A stretch of DNA of 64,000 nucleotides, taken from CAIWHR01 sp963773195 (GTDB lineage: Bacteria > Pseudomonadota > Gammaproteobacteria > Burkholderiales > Casimicrobiaceae). The stretch is from NCBI GenBank assembly GCA_963773195.1, contig CAVZAE010000005.1, positions 124,001 to 188,000 of the forward strand. The letters run 5' to 3'. This document shows, in pieces, positions 38,501 to 48,437 of this stretch (position 1 is the stretch's first letter; each line of letters opens with the position of its first letter). The notes below the pieces were generated by a model that worked only from the letters and a program-made list of their open reading frames with translations, was not told the DNA's origin and searched no databases. A program made the translations under genes and the position numbers.

Positions 38501-41017
38501 GACACCGTCGGTCTTGGTGATCGCGAGATTCGCGACGCCGGTCGCCGCGAGCGTCGCGGCCGCCGGCAGCGGATTGGTCACGCCCTGCGCCGACGTGAAA
38601 AGTCCCGCGGTGAGCGGATTGATCAGGTTGCCGGTGGCGGTGGCGACGACGTTGAGCTGGATGCGGCAGGTCGCGTTGGCGGCGATCGATCCGTTCGCCA
38701 GCGTGACGGTTCCGGCCCCCGCCGCCGCCGTCAGCGCCCCGCCGCATGTGTTGGTGGCCGCGGGCGGCGTCGCGATCACCATCCCCACGGGCAGCGTGTC
38801 GACGAGCCCCGTGGTGGTGAGCGCGACGGCATTGGCGTTGGTGTTGAGGACGTTGATCGTGAGCTGCGACGTCCCGCCGACGAGCACGGTCGCCGGATTG
38901 AACGACTTGTTGAGCGTCACACTGGTGACGACGCGCGTGATCGTGGCGGTCGCCGCGGCCGGGTTGACGAAACCTTGCGCCGAGGTCACGGTGCCCGCCG
39001 CGATCGTGTTGGTCAGCGCCCCGGCCCCGGCCGGCGTCGTGACGTTGACGAGAACCGTGCAGCTCGTCGCCCCGGCGCCCCCGGCAAGGCTGCCGCCGGT
39101 GAGCGAAACGATGTTCGTGCCCGACGTCACGGTCACGACGCCGCCGCAGTTGTTGACGAGGTTTGGCGTCGCCGACACGAGATGCCCGGCAGGCAGCGTG
39201 TCGGTGAACGCAAGACCGGACAGCGCCGTTGCGCCCGCCGCGCGCGTCAGCGTGATCGTCATGCGCGTGTCCGCGCCCGCCGCGACCGTCGTCGGCGCCA
39301 CCGCCTTGGCGACCGACAGCACGGGGTTGACGACGAGGGTCGCCGTGATCGTCGCCTGCGTGCGGCCCTGACTCGTTTGCAACGCGCCCTGCGCGATCGT
39401 GTTCGTCCGCGTGCCCGTGGACGCCGCCGCCGATGCCTGTACCGGGACGGTGATCGTGCAGCTGCCGGCGGCCGGGATCGAGTTGCCGGCACCGAGCGTG
39501 ATCGTGTTGGCGCCCGGCGCGGCGTTGAGGACCCCGCCGCAGGTCGTGCTCGCCGCCGGCGACGCCGCGACCGTGAATTGCGGGTTGGCACCCAGCGTCG
39601 TCAGCGCGTCGGTGAACGCCGTGATCGCCGCGGGCGCTGCCGCCGAGTTCGTGAGCGTGATCGTCAGTGTGCTGACGCCGCCCTGCAGAATCGTTGCGGG
39701 GGAGAACGACTTGCTGCCGCCGACACTCGACGTCGCGTTGACGACCAGCGCTCCGGACGCCGACGAAAAGGCGACGCCGCCGAAGCTCCCGACGGGAATC
39801 GTGTTGGTCAACGTCGTCGGGTTCACGCCCGCGTTGGTCGCCGTCACATTGATCGTCACCGTGCAATTTGCGTTGGCGACGCCGGCCGGCGCAGCGGGCA
39901 GCGAGCCGCCGCTGACCGTGAAGAACGCATCGCCGGCGAGCGGCACCGGCGTGAACGCGAGGCCGGCGCAGGTCGTCCCGGTCGTCACGGGCGCGGCGAC
40001 TCGCATCGTTCCTGGCAACGCGTCGGTGAAGGCGATCGAGCCGGTCAGCGGCGTCGCGTTGAAATTGCGCACGGTCACCGTGAGCGTCGAGGTACCGCCC
40101 GTCGTGATCGGCGTCGGCGCGAACACCTTTTCGACGCGCGCACCGGTCTGCAGCCGGACGTTGGCGGAGAAGGCCGTGTTGCCTACGCCCTGCGTCGTCG
40201 TCAGCGCATTCGCCGCGATCGAGTTCGTCACGTTGCCATCGACGTAAGCGTTTGGATTCGACGCGACGACGTCGAACTTGATCGTGCAGTTGCCCGCGGC
40301 CGGGATCGTGCCGTTGGCGAGCGTTGCGCTGGTTGCGCCTGTCGACACCGTCCCCGCGCCGCATGTCGTCGAGGTGTTGGCGGGCGAGGCGATCGCCAAT
40401 CCTGCCGGCAACGTGTCCGTCAGCGCGGCACCGGTGAGCGCGACGCCGTTGGAATTGGTGAGCGTCAGCGTCACCGTCGACGGTGTGCCGCCGCCGTGCA
40501 GATTCGTCGGAGCAAACACCTTTGCGCCCGTCACCGGCTGCAGCGAGGCGACCGTCAGCGTCGCGTTCGCGTTCTGTGGATTGCCGCCCTGCGACGACGA
40601 CACGACGCCGGCCGGGATGATGTTGATGAACACGCCGGGTGTCGGCGATACGACGTCGACCGTCACTGTGCACTGGCCCGCGACGCCGCCCGCCGCGGCC
40701 GGAACGGTGCCCCCGGCAAGCGCGAAGCTGCCGGTCCCCGCTGTCGCCGTCACAGCGCCGCCGCAGGAAGTCGTGGCATTCGCCGGGTTGGCGACGACGA
40801 CCGTGCCCGGCAACGTGTCGGTGAACGCGGTGCCGGTGGCAGCCGCCGCGTTGTTGTTGAGGAGGAATACCGTCAGCGTCGAGTGCTGGCCGGCCGAGAC
40901 GTTGATCGGACTGAACGTCTTGTTGACACCGACGGCGGCGAACGCCGTCGGGGCGGCGATGGTGAACGCGAGCCCGATGGCTCGCAGCGCCCGAAGTACC
41001 ACTGCCCGCTCGCGCAC
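32526..41017 (-). CDS. Giant DUF11/DUF7933 repeat surface protein with IPTL-CTERM-like tail
   Basis: About 2830 residues. After a signal peptide (ends 'APTAFA') come six repeats of ~140 residues of the 'K.FSP..I..GG.STLTI' type (DUF7933-like), then 15 DUF11 repeats of ~120-130 residues, each opening like 'ITKTDGSATYTPGGTATYTV'. The end, 'NAPWALALAFLVLAVLGM' plus RFARTR, resembles the IPTL-CTERM sorting tail. Single extra bases near 36612 and 35658 break the frame into three; removing them restores continuous repeats. The start is a GTG at 41017 with a purine-rich site. It is probably an adhesin or surface-layer protein; the partner is unknown. Confidence 0.85.
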
Positions 41018-41299
41018 TCTCCCCGGCCTCTCTTGTTCCCCTGCTGGCCTACGCCGCACGCCGGCGGCGCGAACGTCACGTCGGCCCCCATCATCTCCGA
41101 TGCTAGCACCGAGCGTGTCGTCTCTGCGGGTAAAGGAGCGCCTTCGCTGCGTCGTCAGCGCAGGCGTGTGCGGCAATTGCAACAGATCGGCCCCAGCAAC
41201 GGGGCAGCGGCCCGCTCGGACTACTTGGCCTTCGGGTCGGCGGGTAGCGTCGAGCGGAGCTTGCCGATCAGCATGTAACCGCCCAACTGAATCGTCTAG

Positions 41300-41490
41300 C
41301 GCGGGTTCTGCCGGCAGTAATCGTCCATACACTTGAAGAGCGCGGCGTTGTCCATGACCTTCGGCCGCGGCCGCGTCGAACACGCCGTCGGTGATGACGC
41401 AGTGGAAAGTGCCGGTGCGCATTGAAGGTCGAGCCGAGGCTGTGGATGAAGGCGACCGCGCCGCCGGGCCCGCGCACGGCTACCAACGCG
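41300..41490 (-). pseudogene. IS91-family transposase remnant
   Basis: A fragment reading 'GAVAFIHSLGSTFNAHRHF', then after one extra base 'HCVITDGVFDAA', matches the HUH region (HxHFH) of IS91/IS801-type rolling-circle transposases. No other part of a transposase is visible. The rest of the 600-bp gap (41018-41619) shows no conserved frame and presumably holds the promoters of the two divergent genes. Confidence 0.55.
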
Positions 41491-41619
41491 CAGGCAGGAC
41501 CACGGCGCGCAGGAAAAGGCGCAGAGCCGCACCCTGAAGTGCGGCGTCGCATTACACTCTGGCCGCAACTGCACGTCTCGCGTTCGGCGCCGCCAAAACA
41601 CGGACTGATGGAGTCGAAG

Positions 41620-43863
41620 ATGTCGCATCCTCGTACCACGAACCCGCGACGCAGCCTGATTGCGGCGCTATCGCTCGCCTTGCTCGCGAGTTCCAGCCAC
41701 GCCACCGCTGCCGACGCCTCCCCCCCCCGGGCGCCCGGTGCACCGCCACGCATCGCAGTCGCTCTCTCCGGCGGCGGCGCGCGCGGGATCGCGCACGTCG
41801 GTGTGCTCAAAGTGCTGGACGAAATGCGCATTCCGATCAGTTGTATCACGGGTACCAGCATGGGCTCGATCGTCAGCGGCGCCTTTGCCGTCGGAACGTC
41901 ACCGGCTGAGATCGAGAAGATGGTGCTTGCCACCAACTGGGATGAAATCTTCCGCGACAACCCGCCGCGGGCGGAAATCGCGACACGCCGCAAGCTGGAC
42001 GACTACAAGACCTTGTTCGCGCCGGAGTTCGGGGTGAAGGACGGCGCCCTGGCGCTGCCGAAGGGGATCATTGCAGGAGTCTCGATCGAGGCGTTCCTGC
42101 GGGTCGTCGCGGAGCCGGCGACCGGCATCCAGGACTTCGACAAGCTGCCGGTCCCGTATCGGGCGGTGGCCACCGACATCGAGACCGGCGAAGCGGTCGT
42201 GCTGAGCCACGGCAACGTCGCCGAGGCGATGCGCGCCAGCATGTCCGTGCCGGGCGCGATTAGTCCGGTGTCAATTGACGGCCGTCTGCTGGTCGACGGC
42301 ATGATCGCCAACAACCTGCCGATCGACCAGGCACGCAAGCTCTGCGGCGACGTCGTGATCGCCGTCAACATCGGAACGCCCCCGCTGAAGCGCGACGAGA
42401 TCACGTCCGTGCTTGCCGTGGTCAGCCAAATGATGGCCTTCCTTGGCAAGCAGACGGTCGACGAGCAGTTGAAGAGCCTCGGACCCAACGACGTGCTGAT
42501 CGCGCCCGACCTCGGCGACATCTCGGTCGCCAAGTACGACCGCGCCAAGGACGCGATCCGCATCGGCGAGGAGGCCACACGGAAGATGGCGGCGTCGCTG
42601 TCGCGCTACAGCCTCCCGCCTGAGCAGTACGCGGCGGTCCGCGCGAAACAGGTCGGCGCGAAGGTTGCGCTGGGAACAGTGGACGAGATTCGCTTCGAGG
42701 GCTTGGAGCGCACCAATCCCGAGGTGCTGCGCGGTATGGTGGAGACGAAGCCGGGCGAGCCCCTGGACCAGGAGAAAATCGGCGCCGACCTGCGCCGCAT
42801 CTACGGCCGCGGCGACTTCGAGAGCGTCGATGCCCAGGTTATCGGGTCGGCCGGCGGGCCACGCGTAATGGTGATCAGTCCGCACGAGAAGGAATGGGGG
42901 CCCGATTACCTGCGCTTCGGCCTTGGACTGGAAAGTGATTTCCAGGGCGACAACGCCTTTAACCTACTCGTCCAGTACCGCAAGACGTGGCTCAACCGGC
43001 TGGGCGGGGAATGGCTCTCCGAGGCGCAAATCGGGCAGGATACCCATCTCTACAGCGAGTTCTACCAGCCGTTGAACGAGCGGGGCGTTTGGTTCGGGTC
43101 GGTGTACGGCCAGGTCGGACAGACGACTCGCGGCGTGTTCAGCGGCGACGAGAAGATCGCCGAGTATCTGATCAGCAGTGGGCGCGGTGGCGTGGACCTC
43201 GGCATGACGCTGGGCACGCTCGGCGTCTTCCGCGTGGGTCCGCAGTGGACGGAAGTTCACGCTCGCGTCGATACCGGCGATCCGGTGCTGCCGTCGGTGC
43301 GCGAGCCCACCGCGGGCGTTCGCGTCGCATTCAACCTGGACGCGCTCGATCACGCCTGGTTTGCTCAAAACGGCTACAACGCGTTGGTCACGTACTACGG
43401 CGCGACGAAGGACCTGGGTTCGGCGCTCAACTACCAACGCTTCGAAGCCCGCGGTCAATACGCGATGTCGTGGGGCGCGCACACGGTGAATCTGGTCGCG
43501 TCCGGGGGAACTGATTTTGGCTCCAATATGCCCGCCTACGAGACGTTCGCGCTCGGCGGTCCTCTGCGCCTGTCGGCCTTTCGGCTGAATCAGTTCTCGG
43601 GCCGCGATTACGTCTTCGGTCGCGCGATGTACTACAACCGCATACTGCCGCTACCTGAGATCCTGGGAGCCGGCGTGTTCGCGGGGGCGTCCGCCGAGGT
43701 CGGCAACATCCGGAATCGCGCCGACGGGTTGCCCTCACCGGGCACGCAATACTCGGGATCGTTGTTCCTCGGCGCGAACACCGTCGCGGGCCCTGGGTAT
43801 CTCGGCGTCGGGTTCGGGAACAACGGCGCATTCAGCGTGTATCTGCTGCTCGGCGCGCCGTAG
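41620..43863 (+). CDS. Patatin-like phospholipase fused to POTRA and outer-membrane barrel (PlpD-like)
   Basis: 747-residue two-part protein. A signal peptide is followed by a patatin domain: oxyanion loop 'GGGARG' (51-56), nucleophile Ser80 in 'GTSMGS' and the catalytic Asp226 in 'VDGMIANN'. Then a POTRA-like domain ('VDEIRFEGLERTNPEVL') and a C-terminal BamA-type 16-strand barrel. This is the layout of type Vd secretion (PlpD/FplA), which displays or releases a lipase at the cell surface. The ATG at 41620 follows a GGAG at good spacing; an ATG at 41608 lacks that. Confidence 0.88.
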   Translation: MSHPRTTNPRRSLIAALSLALLASSSHATAADASPPRAPGAPPRIAVALSGGGARGIAHVGVLKVLDEMRIPISCITGTSMGSIVSGAFAVGTSPAEIEKMVLATNWDEIFRDNPPRAEIATRRKLDDYKTLFAPEFGVKDGALALPKGIIAGVSIEAFLRVVAEPATGIQDFDKLPVPYRAVATDIETGEAVVLSHGNVAEAMRASMSVPGAISPVSIDGRLLVDGMIANNLPIDQARKLCGDVVIAVNIGTPPLKRDEITSVLAVVSQMMAFLGKQTVDEQLKSLGPNDVLIAPDLGDISVAKYDRAKDAIRIGEEATRKMAASLSRYSLPPEQYAAVRAKQVGAKVALGTVDEIRFEGLERTNPEVLRGMVETKPGEPLDQEKIGADLRRIYGRGDFESVDAQVIGSAGGPRVMVISPHEKEWGPDYLRFGLGLESDFQGDNAFNLLVQYRKTWLNRLGGEWLSEAQIGQDTHLYSEFYQPLNERGVWFGSVYGQVGQTTRGVFSGDEKIAEYLISSGRGGVDLGMTLGTLGVFRVGPQWTEVHARVDTGDPVLPSVREPTAGVRVAFNLDALDHAWFAQNGYNALVTYYGATKDLGSALNYQRFEARGQYAMSWGAHTVNLVASGGTDFGSNMPAYETFALGGPLRLSAFRLNQFSGRDYVFGRAMYYNRILPLPEILGAGVFAGASAEVGNIRNRADGLPSPGTQYSGSLFLGANTVAGPGYLGVGFGNNGAFSVYLLLGAP

Positions 43864-43875
43864 ACGAGCGCGCGG

Positions 43876-44973
43876 CTAGTTCACGGCGACTCGCGGGTCA
43901 GGCAGTCCCTCGCGGATTCCCTGAGAGAAGCCCGGGTCACGATCGAGGGCCTTCGCCCTGGCGTTGATGTGACTCTTTGCGCGCAACTCCTCGAACGGCA
44001 GCCGCGTATCGATCCTGCCACGCTCGTAGAGCATCTGATCGCCGTACCCGTTGGCGAGCAACCGCCAGTCGAAGCGCGGTGGGTTCGCGGTGACGTGCGT
44101 GACGTGCGTACGGATGCTGGTCGTGCAGTTGTCGACCAACGCGTTGTAGAACTGCGGGGCCTTGACCAGCGCGTTCATGCTGGCGACGTAATCCATAAGC
44201 AGGGCTCGCGCCTGCGCCGGCGCCACCTTCAGCCGGTAGAGAAAGTCGTCCTCGCCGCGATAGTTGGTTCGCAGGCGGATAACATCGCGCTCGTCGGCGG
44301 CGACATAGATGATTTCGTAGTGCCTGAAGAAACCCTTGACGGCCGAATACTCCTGCCCCTTGCTCTTCCGGGTCTCGATGGAGATCGCAAGCGGCCGTGA
44401 GCCCTCGAAGTCCCAGCTCATGATCGTGTGTGCGATGGCCGGCGAACCCCAGTAAGACATGAACAGGTCGAGACCGCGAAGCTTCGACAGGTCGTAGACG
44501 CGGTCCTCATAGCGCGGAGTGAAATCGGTTTCGCTTCGATAGTCGAAGTCGCGGACGTTGTGGAACGTCAACTGGTCGCCGCGGACTTCAGCCCAGGAAA
44601 GTTTCTCCACATCGGGCTGCCAGTCGCGGTCGTTGCTCGGCTTCAGCGTGTTCCACCAGACCAGGATTGCAAGGAACGCGACGCTCCACACGGCCAGCGG
44701 CCGCCAAAACGGGCGCAGCCAGATGAACGCCACGATGCTGCCAAGCACGAACAAGGCAATGAAGACTGCCCGCGGCATGACGTCGCCTTCATGGCCGGCA
44801 TAAAGGAGAGCGAGGACGCCCCATGCCGATGCAATCAGCACTACGGTAGTAAGAACAAAGATAAGCGTGCGCTTCAATCGGGTTCCCGCCGTCCCCCGCG
44901 CCGCTCGACGACGTCGACGTTGAGGATTGAACTTATGCCGGATGATAATCCTTGCTTTGCGCCAGCTTGCCAA
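43876..44973 (-). CDS. DUF4105 inner-membrane protein
   Basis: 365-residue protein with three N-terminal membrane spans followed by a DUF4105 domain: 'FFRHYEIIYVAADERDVIRLR', 'YNALVDNCTTSIRTHV' in family terms. DUF4105 resembles a papain-like hydrolase fold, and the conserved Cys in 'DNCTT' is the candidate nucleophile. The start at 44973 is a TTG; another TTG near 44879, just before the first membrane span, fits the family better and has a GGCGGGA upstream. It converges with the patatin gene, 12 bp apart. Confidence 0.7.
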   Translation of the reverse strand: MASWRKARIIIRHKFNPQRRRRRAARGTAGTRLKRTLIFVLTTVVLIASAWGVLALLYAGHEGDVMPRAVFIALFVLGSIVAFIWLRPFWRPLAVWSVAFLAILVWWNTLKPSNDRDWQPDVEKLSWAEVRGDQLTFHNVRDFDYRSETDFTPRYEDRVYDLSKLRGLDLFMSYWGSPAIAHTIMSWDFEGSRPLAISIETRKSKGQEYSAVKGFFRHYEIIYVAADERDVIRLRTNYRGEDDFLYRLKVAPAQARALLMDYVASMNALVKAPQFYNALVDNCTTSIRTHVTHVTANPPRFDWRLLANGYGDQMLYERGRIDTRLPFEELRAKSHINARAKALDRDPGFSQGIREGLPDPRVAVN

Positions 44974-45021
44974 AAGAGGATAGTAGATTCAACGCCACGA
45001 CGCACCGACCGGAGCTTCTCC

Positions 45022-45723
45022 TCATGCCACTGCGACCAGCCGGTGCAGCCTTTCCGGATCGCGCAAGAGCGCTTCGCTGTCGGAGCGATGCACGACGCGG
45101 CCGCGCTCGAGCACGATCGCCTGCCTCGTCAGCGAAAGCGCGAGCTTGGCGTGCTGCTCGACGACGATCACCGTCATCCCGCCTGCGGCGACGAGATCGC
45201 GGAGCACGCCCAGGAGCTCCTGCACGAGGATCGGCGCGAGACCCTCCATCGGCTCGTCGAGGAGCAGGAGTCTGGGATTCACCATCAGCGCGCGGGCAAT
45301 CGCGAGCATCTGCTGCTCGCCGCCCGACAGCTGATTGCCGTAGTTCGACCGCCGCTCCTCGAGGCGCGGAAAGATTTCGTATACACGCTTGACGGTGAAG
45401 CGGCCCGGGCGCGCCACCGCCGTCAGGTGCTCTTCGACGGTCAGCGAGGGGAACATGTAGCGCTCCTGCGGCACCCAGCCGATGCCCGCCTGGCTCCGTC
45501 GGTGCGTCGGCAGCCGGGCGAGATCCTCGCCGCACCAGCGCAGCGCGCCGCCGCGCAGCCGCGTGAGCCCCATCAGCGTGACGAGCAGCGTCGTCTTGCC
45601 GACGCCGTTGCGACCGAGAAGCGCGAGGCTGTCGCCCTCCTCCAGCGCGAGCGAAACGTCGTCGAGGACGATGCCTTCGCCGTAGCCTGCAGTGACGCGG
45701 TCGAGGGCCACGAGCTCAGCCAT
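45022..45723 (-). CDS. livF: LivF-like ABC transporter ATP-binding protein
   Basis: 233-residue ATPase. Walker A 'LLGRNGVGKTTLL', signature 'QLSGGEQQMLAIARAL', Walker B 'LLLLDEPMEGLAP' and 'VIVVEQHAKLAL' are typical LivF features. It overlaps the end of livG by 8 bp. It is the last gene of the lig-liv run; the importer probably takes up aromatic acids, given its neighbours, not amino acids. Confidence 0.92.
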   Translation of the reverse strand: MAELVALDRVTAGYGEGIVLDDVSLALEEGDSLALLGRNGVGKTTLLVTLMGLTRLRGGALRWCGEDLARLPTHRRSQAGIGWVPQERYMFPSLTVEEHLTAVARPGRFTVKRVYEIFPRLEERRSNYGNQLSGGEQQMLAIARALMVNPRLLLLDEPMEGLAPILVQELLGVLRDLVAAGGMTVIVVEQHAKLALSLTRQAIVLERGRVVHRSDSEALLRDPERLHRLVAVA

Positions 45724-46468
45724 GCTGCGCCTCGCCGAGATAGACCTCGCGCACGCGCGGGTCCGCCGCGATCTCGACCGGCGTTCCCTCGGTCAGCACC
45801 TTGCCGCCCACCAGTACGGTGATTCGCTCGGCGAAGCGAAACACGAGCTCCATGTCGTGCTCGATGAACAGGATCGTCACGTCCTTCGGCAGGCCGGCGA
45901 TGACACCGAAGAGCTCCGCGCTCTCGCCCGCGGGAATCCCTGCCGCCGGCTCGTCGAGCAGCAGGATTCGCGGTTTGGTCGCGAGTGCAAGCGCGATCTC
46001 GACCAGCCGCTGCTTGCCGTATGGGAGATTCCGCGTGAGGGTGTTGGCGTCAGCGCCAAGGCGCAGCATCTCGAGGAGCGAAAGCGCTTCGTCGGCCTCC
46101 TGGTGCTGGGCGGCGACTGTCCGGTACCAGCGTCCCGCTTGCCCTTTTCTCTCGCACACGGCGAGCGTGACCGATTCGAGGACGGTGAGACCTGAAAACA
46201 GCGTGTTGATCTGGAACGTCCGCGTCATCCCCAGCTTGACGCGCCGGTGTTGCGGGAGCGCGGTGATTCGCTCCTCGCCGAGAAAGACGTCGCCGGCCGA
46301 GGGCGCGAGGGCGCCGGTCAGGAGGTTGATCAGCGTCGTCTTGCCGGCGCCGTTCGGGCCGATCAGCGCGTGGCGTGCGCCGTGTGGAAACGCGAGCGAG
46401 ACGTCGCTGTTGGCGCGAAACGCGCCGAACGATTTCGACAGGCCCGACGTTCGAAGCGCAGACGTCAT
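45716..46468 (-). CDS. livG: LivG-like ABC transporter ATP-binding protein
   Basis: 250-residue ATPase with Walker A 'IGPNGAGKTTLINLLTG', signature region 'NLPYGKQRLVEIALALATKP' (the LivG YGxQR form), and Walker B 'ILLLDEPAAGI'. The C-terminal 'VREVYLGE' is typical of LivG. Its ATG overlaps the livM stop as ATGA, indicating coupled translation. Confidence 0.92.
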   Translation of the reverse strand: MTSALRTSGLSKSFGAFRANSDVSLAFPHGARHALIGPNGAGKTTLINLLTGALAPSAGDVFLGEERITALPQHRRVKLGMTRTFQINTLFSGLTVLESVTLAVCERKGQAGRWYRTVAAQHQEADEALSLLEMLRLGADANTLTRNLPYGKQRLVEIALALATKPRILLLDEPAAGIPAGESAELFGVIAGLPKDVTILFIEHDMELVFRFAERITVLVGGKVLTEGTPVEIAADPRVREVYLGEAQHG

Positions 46469-47466
46469 CGTCGCGTGCCGCGCCGGCGCTCGCGCAGCGC
46501 GGCGATGGCCCCCAGGATGCCACCGCGCGCGAACAGCACGACGACGACCAGCAGGAGCCCGAGCCAGAATTGCCAGTAGATCGGATTGAGATCGGACAGG
46601 AAGTGATGCGCGATCATGAACACCGCGGCGCCCACCAGGCCGCCGTAGAGACGGCCGGCGCCGCCGAGCACCACCATGATCATGAGGTCGGCCGAGCGCG
46701 GGAAGCCGAACACGTCGAGTCCCACGAACTGCGTCGTCTGCGCGAGCAGGCCGCCGGCGACGCCCGCGAGCGCGGCGCTGATCGTGTACGCCGCGATCAG
46801 GCGTCGCGTCACGGGCGCACCGATCGCCGGCATTCGCCGCACGTTCTCGCGTACGCCGCGGAGCGACAGGCCGAACGGCGAGCTGACGATCCGGCGCACG
46901 ACGACGAACAGCACGAACACGACGCCGAGGCTGTAGAGATAGGCCGTGCTGCCGTTCAGGCCGAATGAGAAAACCCCGAACACTTTCCACATCGTCACGC
47001 CGGACAGACCATCGGCGCCGCCCGTGATCGAGGGCAGCTGGTTCGCCGCCTCGAATAGCATCAGGCCGATCCCGAGCGTCACCATGAGCCGGGCCAGGTC
47101 CGAGCCTCGCACGACGAGGAAGCTGGTCGCGAAGCCGACGACCGCGCCGAGCACGCCGGCAACGAGGAGGCCCGAGAATGGCTCGCCCCAGCCGTGGACC
47201 GCGAGCAGTCCGGCGGTGTACGCGCCGATGCCGAAGTACGCGGCGTGGCCAAGCGACACGATGCCGGCATAACCCAGGACCAGGTCGAGGGAGACGGCGA
47301 ACAGGCCTGTGATCAGGATCTGGCTGCCCAGCACGCGATGGTTGGGAAAAGCGAAGAACGCCGCGACGACGCAGAGCCAGAACACGATCTCGGCCGGCTG
47401 CCAGCGGTCGCTCGGCAGCTCTGGAGCCAGCGCCGGGAGCGTGCGCGTGGAAGCGGTGATGGCCAC
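46465..47466 (-). CDS. livM: LivM-like branched-chain-type ABC permease
   Basis: 333-residue permease with about nine hydrophobic spans and the family motifs 'LVLGYAGIVSLGHAAYFGIGAY' in family terms and 'MVVLGGAGRLYGGLVGAAVF'. It starts at a GTG (47466) one base after the livH stop. Together with LivH it forms the membrane channel of the importer. Confidence 0.9.
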   Translation of the reverse strand: MAITASTRTLPALAPELPSDRWQPAEIVFWLCVVAAFFAFPNHRVLGSQILITGLFAVSLDLVLGYAGIVSLGHAAYFGIGAYTAGLLAVHGWGEPFSGLLVAGVLGAVVGFATSFLVVRGSDLARLMVTLGIGLMLFEAANQLPSITGGADGLSGVTMWKVFGVFSFGLNGSTAYLYSLGVVFVLFVVVRRIVSSPFGLSLRGVRENVRRMPAIGAPVTRRLIAAYTISAALAGVAGGLLAQTTQFVGLDVFGFPRSADLMIMVVLGGAGRLYGGLVGAAVFMIAHHFLSDLNPIYWQFWLGLLLVVVVLFARGGILGAIAALRERRRGTRR

Positions 47467-47467
47467 G

Positions 47468-48334
47468 CTACGCTCGACGGCCGTACAGGCCGGCGGGGAA
47501 CAGGATCATCAGCGTCACCATCAGGAAGTAGATGATGAACGCGCCGACCTGCGGCACGTAGTACTTGCCCGCGACGTCGCAGATGCCGAGGATCAACGCG
47601 GCGACGAGCCCGCCCTTGATCGTGCCGGCGCCGCCGATCGCGACCACCAGCAGGAAGTACACCATGTACTTGAGCGGAAACGTCGGATCGAGCCCCAGCA
47701 CGTCGATGCCAAGACCGCCGCCGAGGCCCGCGAGCCCCGAGCCCAGGGCGAAGGTGACGCCGAAGACACGATTGACGTTGATGCCGAGGCCGGCGGACGC
47801 CACGGGGTTGTCAACGGATGCGCGCACCTGGGCGCCGAATCGCGTGCGGACGAGCAGGAGCTGCAGCGCGACGGTAAGCACGGCGACGATCGCGATCAGG
47901 AACAGCCGGTAGGCGCCAAGGTCGAGCCCCAGCACGTGGACCTGGCCACGCAGGAAATCGGGCATTCGTACGGGTTGTTGCGTCGGGCCGAAGAAATAAG
48001 TCGTTGCCGCGACCGCCATGAACACGAGCCCGATCGAGAACATCACCTGGTCCAGGTGTGTCACCTTGTAGAGGCGCTGGTAGAGCGTGCGCTCGAGCAC
48101 AATGCCCGCCACCGCCGTGACAACGAACGCGGCAGGCAACGTCGCCAGGAACGGCACACCTGCGCGCGTCATCAGGAGCACGCAGACGTAGCCGCCCAGC
48201 ATCGCGAAGGCGCCGTGCGCGAGGTTGATGAAGTTCATGAGGCCCATCGTCACCGACAGCCCGATGCTGATGATGAACAACAGGCTGCCGTAGGCGACGC
48301 CGTCGAACAGCACGCCGGCGAGATTTCCGAGCAT
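47468..48334 (-). CDS. livH: LivH-like branched-chain-type ABC permease
   Basis: 288-residue permease: 'FDGVAYGSLLFIISIGLSVTMG' family start, 'INLAHGAFAMLGGYV' and 'VAIGGAGTIKGGLVAALILG'. The first permease after livK, from which it is separated by 103 bp containing a strong stem-loop. Confidence 0.9.
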   Translation of the reverse strand: MLGNLAGVLFDGVAYGSLLFIISIGLSVTMGLMNFINLAHGAFAMLGGYVCVLLMTRAGVPFLATLPAAFVVTAVAGIVLERTLYQRLYKVTHLDQVMFSIGLVFMAVAATTYFFGPTQQPVRMPDFLRGQVHVLGLDLGAYRLFLIAIVAVLTVALQLLLVRTRFGAQVRASVDNPVASAGLGINVNRVFGVTFALGSGLAGLGGGLGIDVLGLDPTFPLKYMVYFLLVVAIGGAGTIKGGLVAALILGICDVAGKYYVPQVGAFIIYFLMVTLMILFPAGLYGRRA

Positions 48335-48390
48335 GTTCCTGATTCCTCGTCCCGCCGGAAGTGTGGCTACCGACGGCTGGCCCCAACGTC

Positions 48391-48419
48391 GCCGCGCGCC
48401 TTTGCGGAAGGTGCGCGGC
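48391..48419 (-). terminator. Stem-loop between livK and livH
   Basis: GCCGCGCGCCTT pairs with AAGGTGCGCGGC (one G-U pair) around a five-base TGCGG loop: a 12-bp stem without a U-tract. It starts 19 bp after the livK stop. It probably stabilises the livK message and lowers expression of the downstream permease genes. Confidence 0.6.
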
Positions 48420-48437
48420 AGCGCGCGTCGGGGGAGT

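Noticed and set aside
32610..41278. Very long plus-strand open frames opposite the giant repeat protein, some with repeated hydrophobic-looking units
   Set aside because: They repeat with exactly the period of the DUF11 units on the other strand and have no ribosome sites or recognisable domains, so they are mirror images of the repeats.
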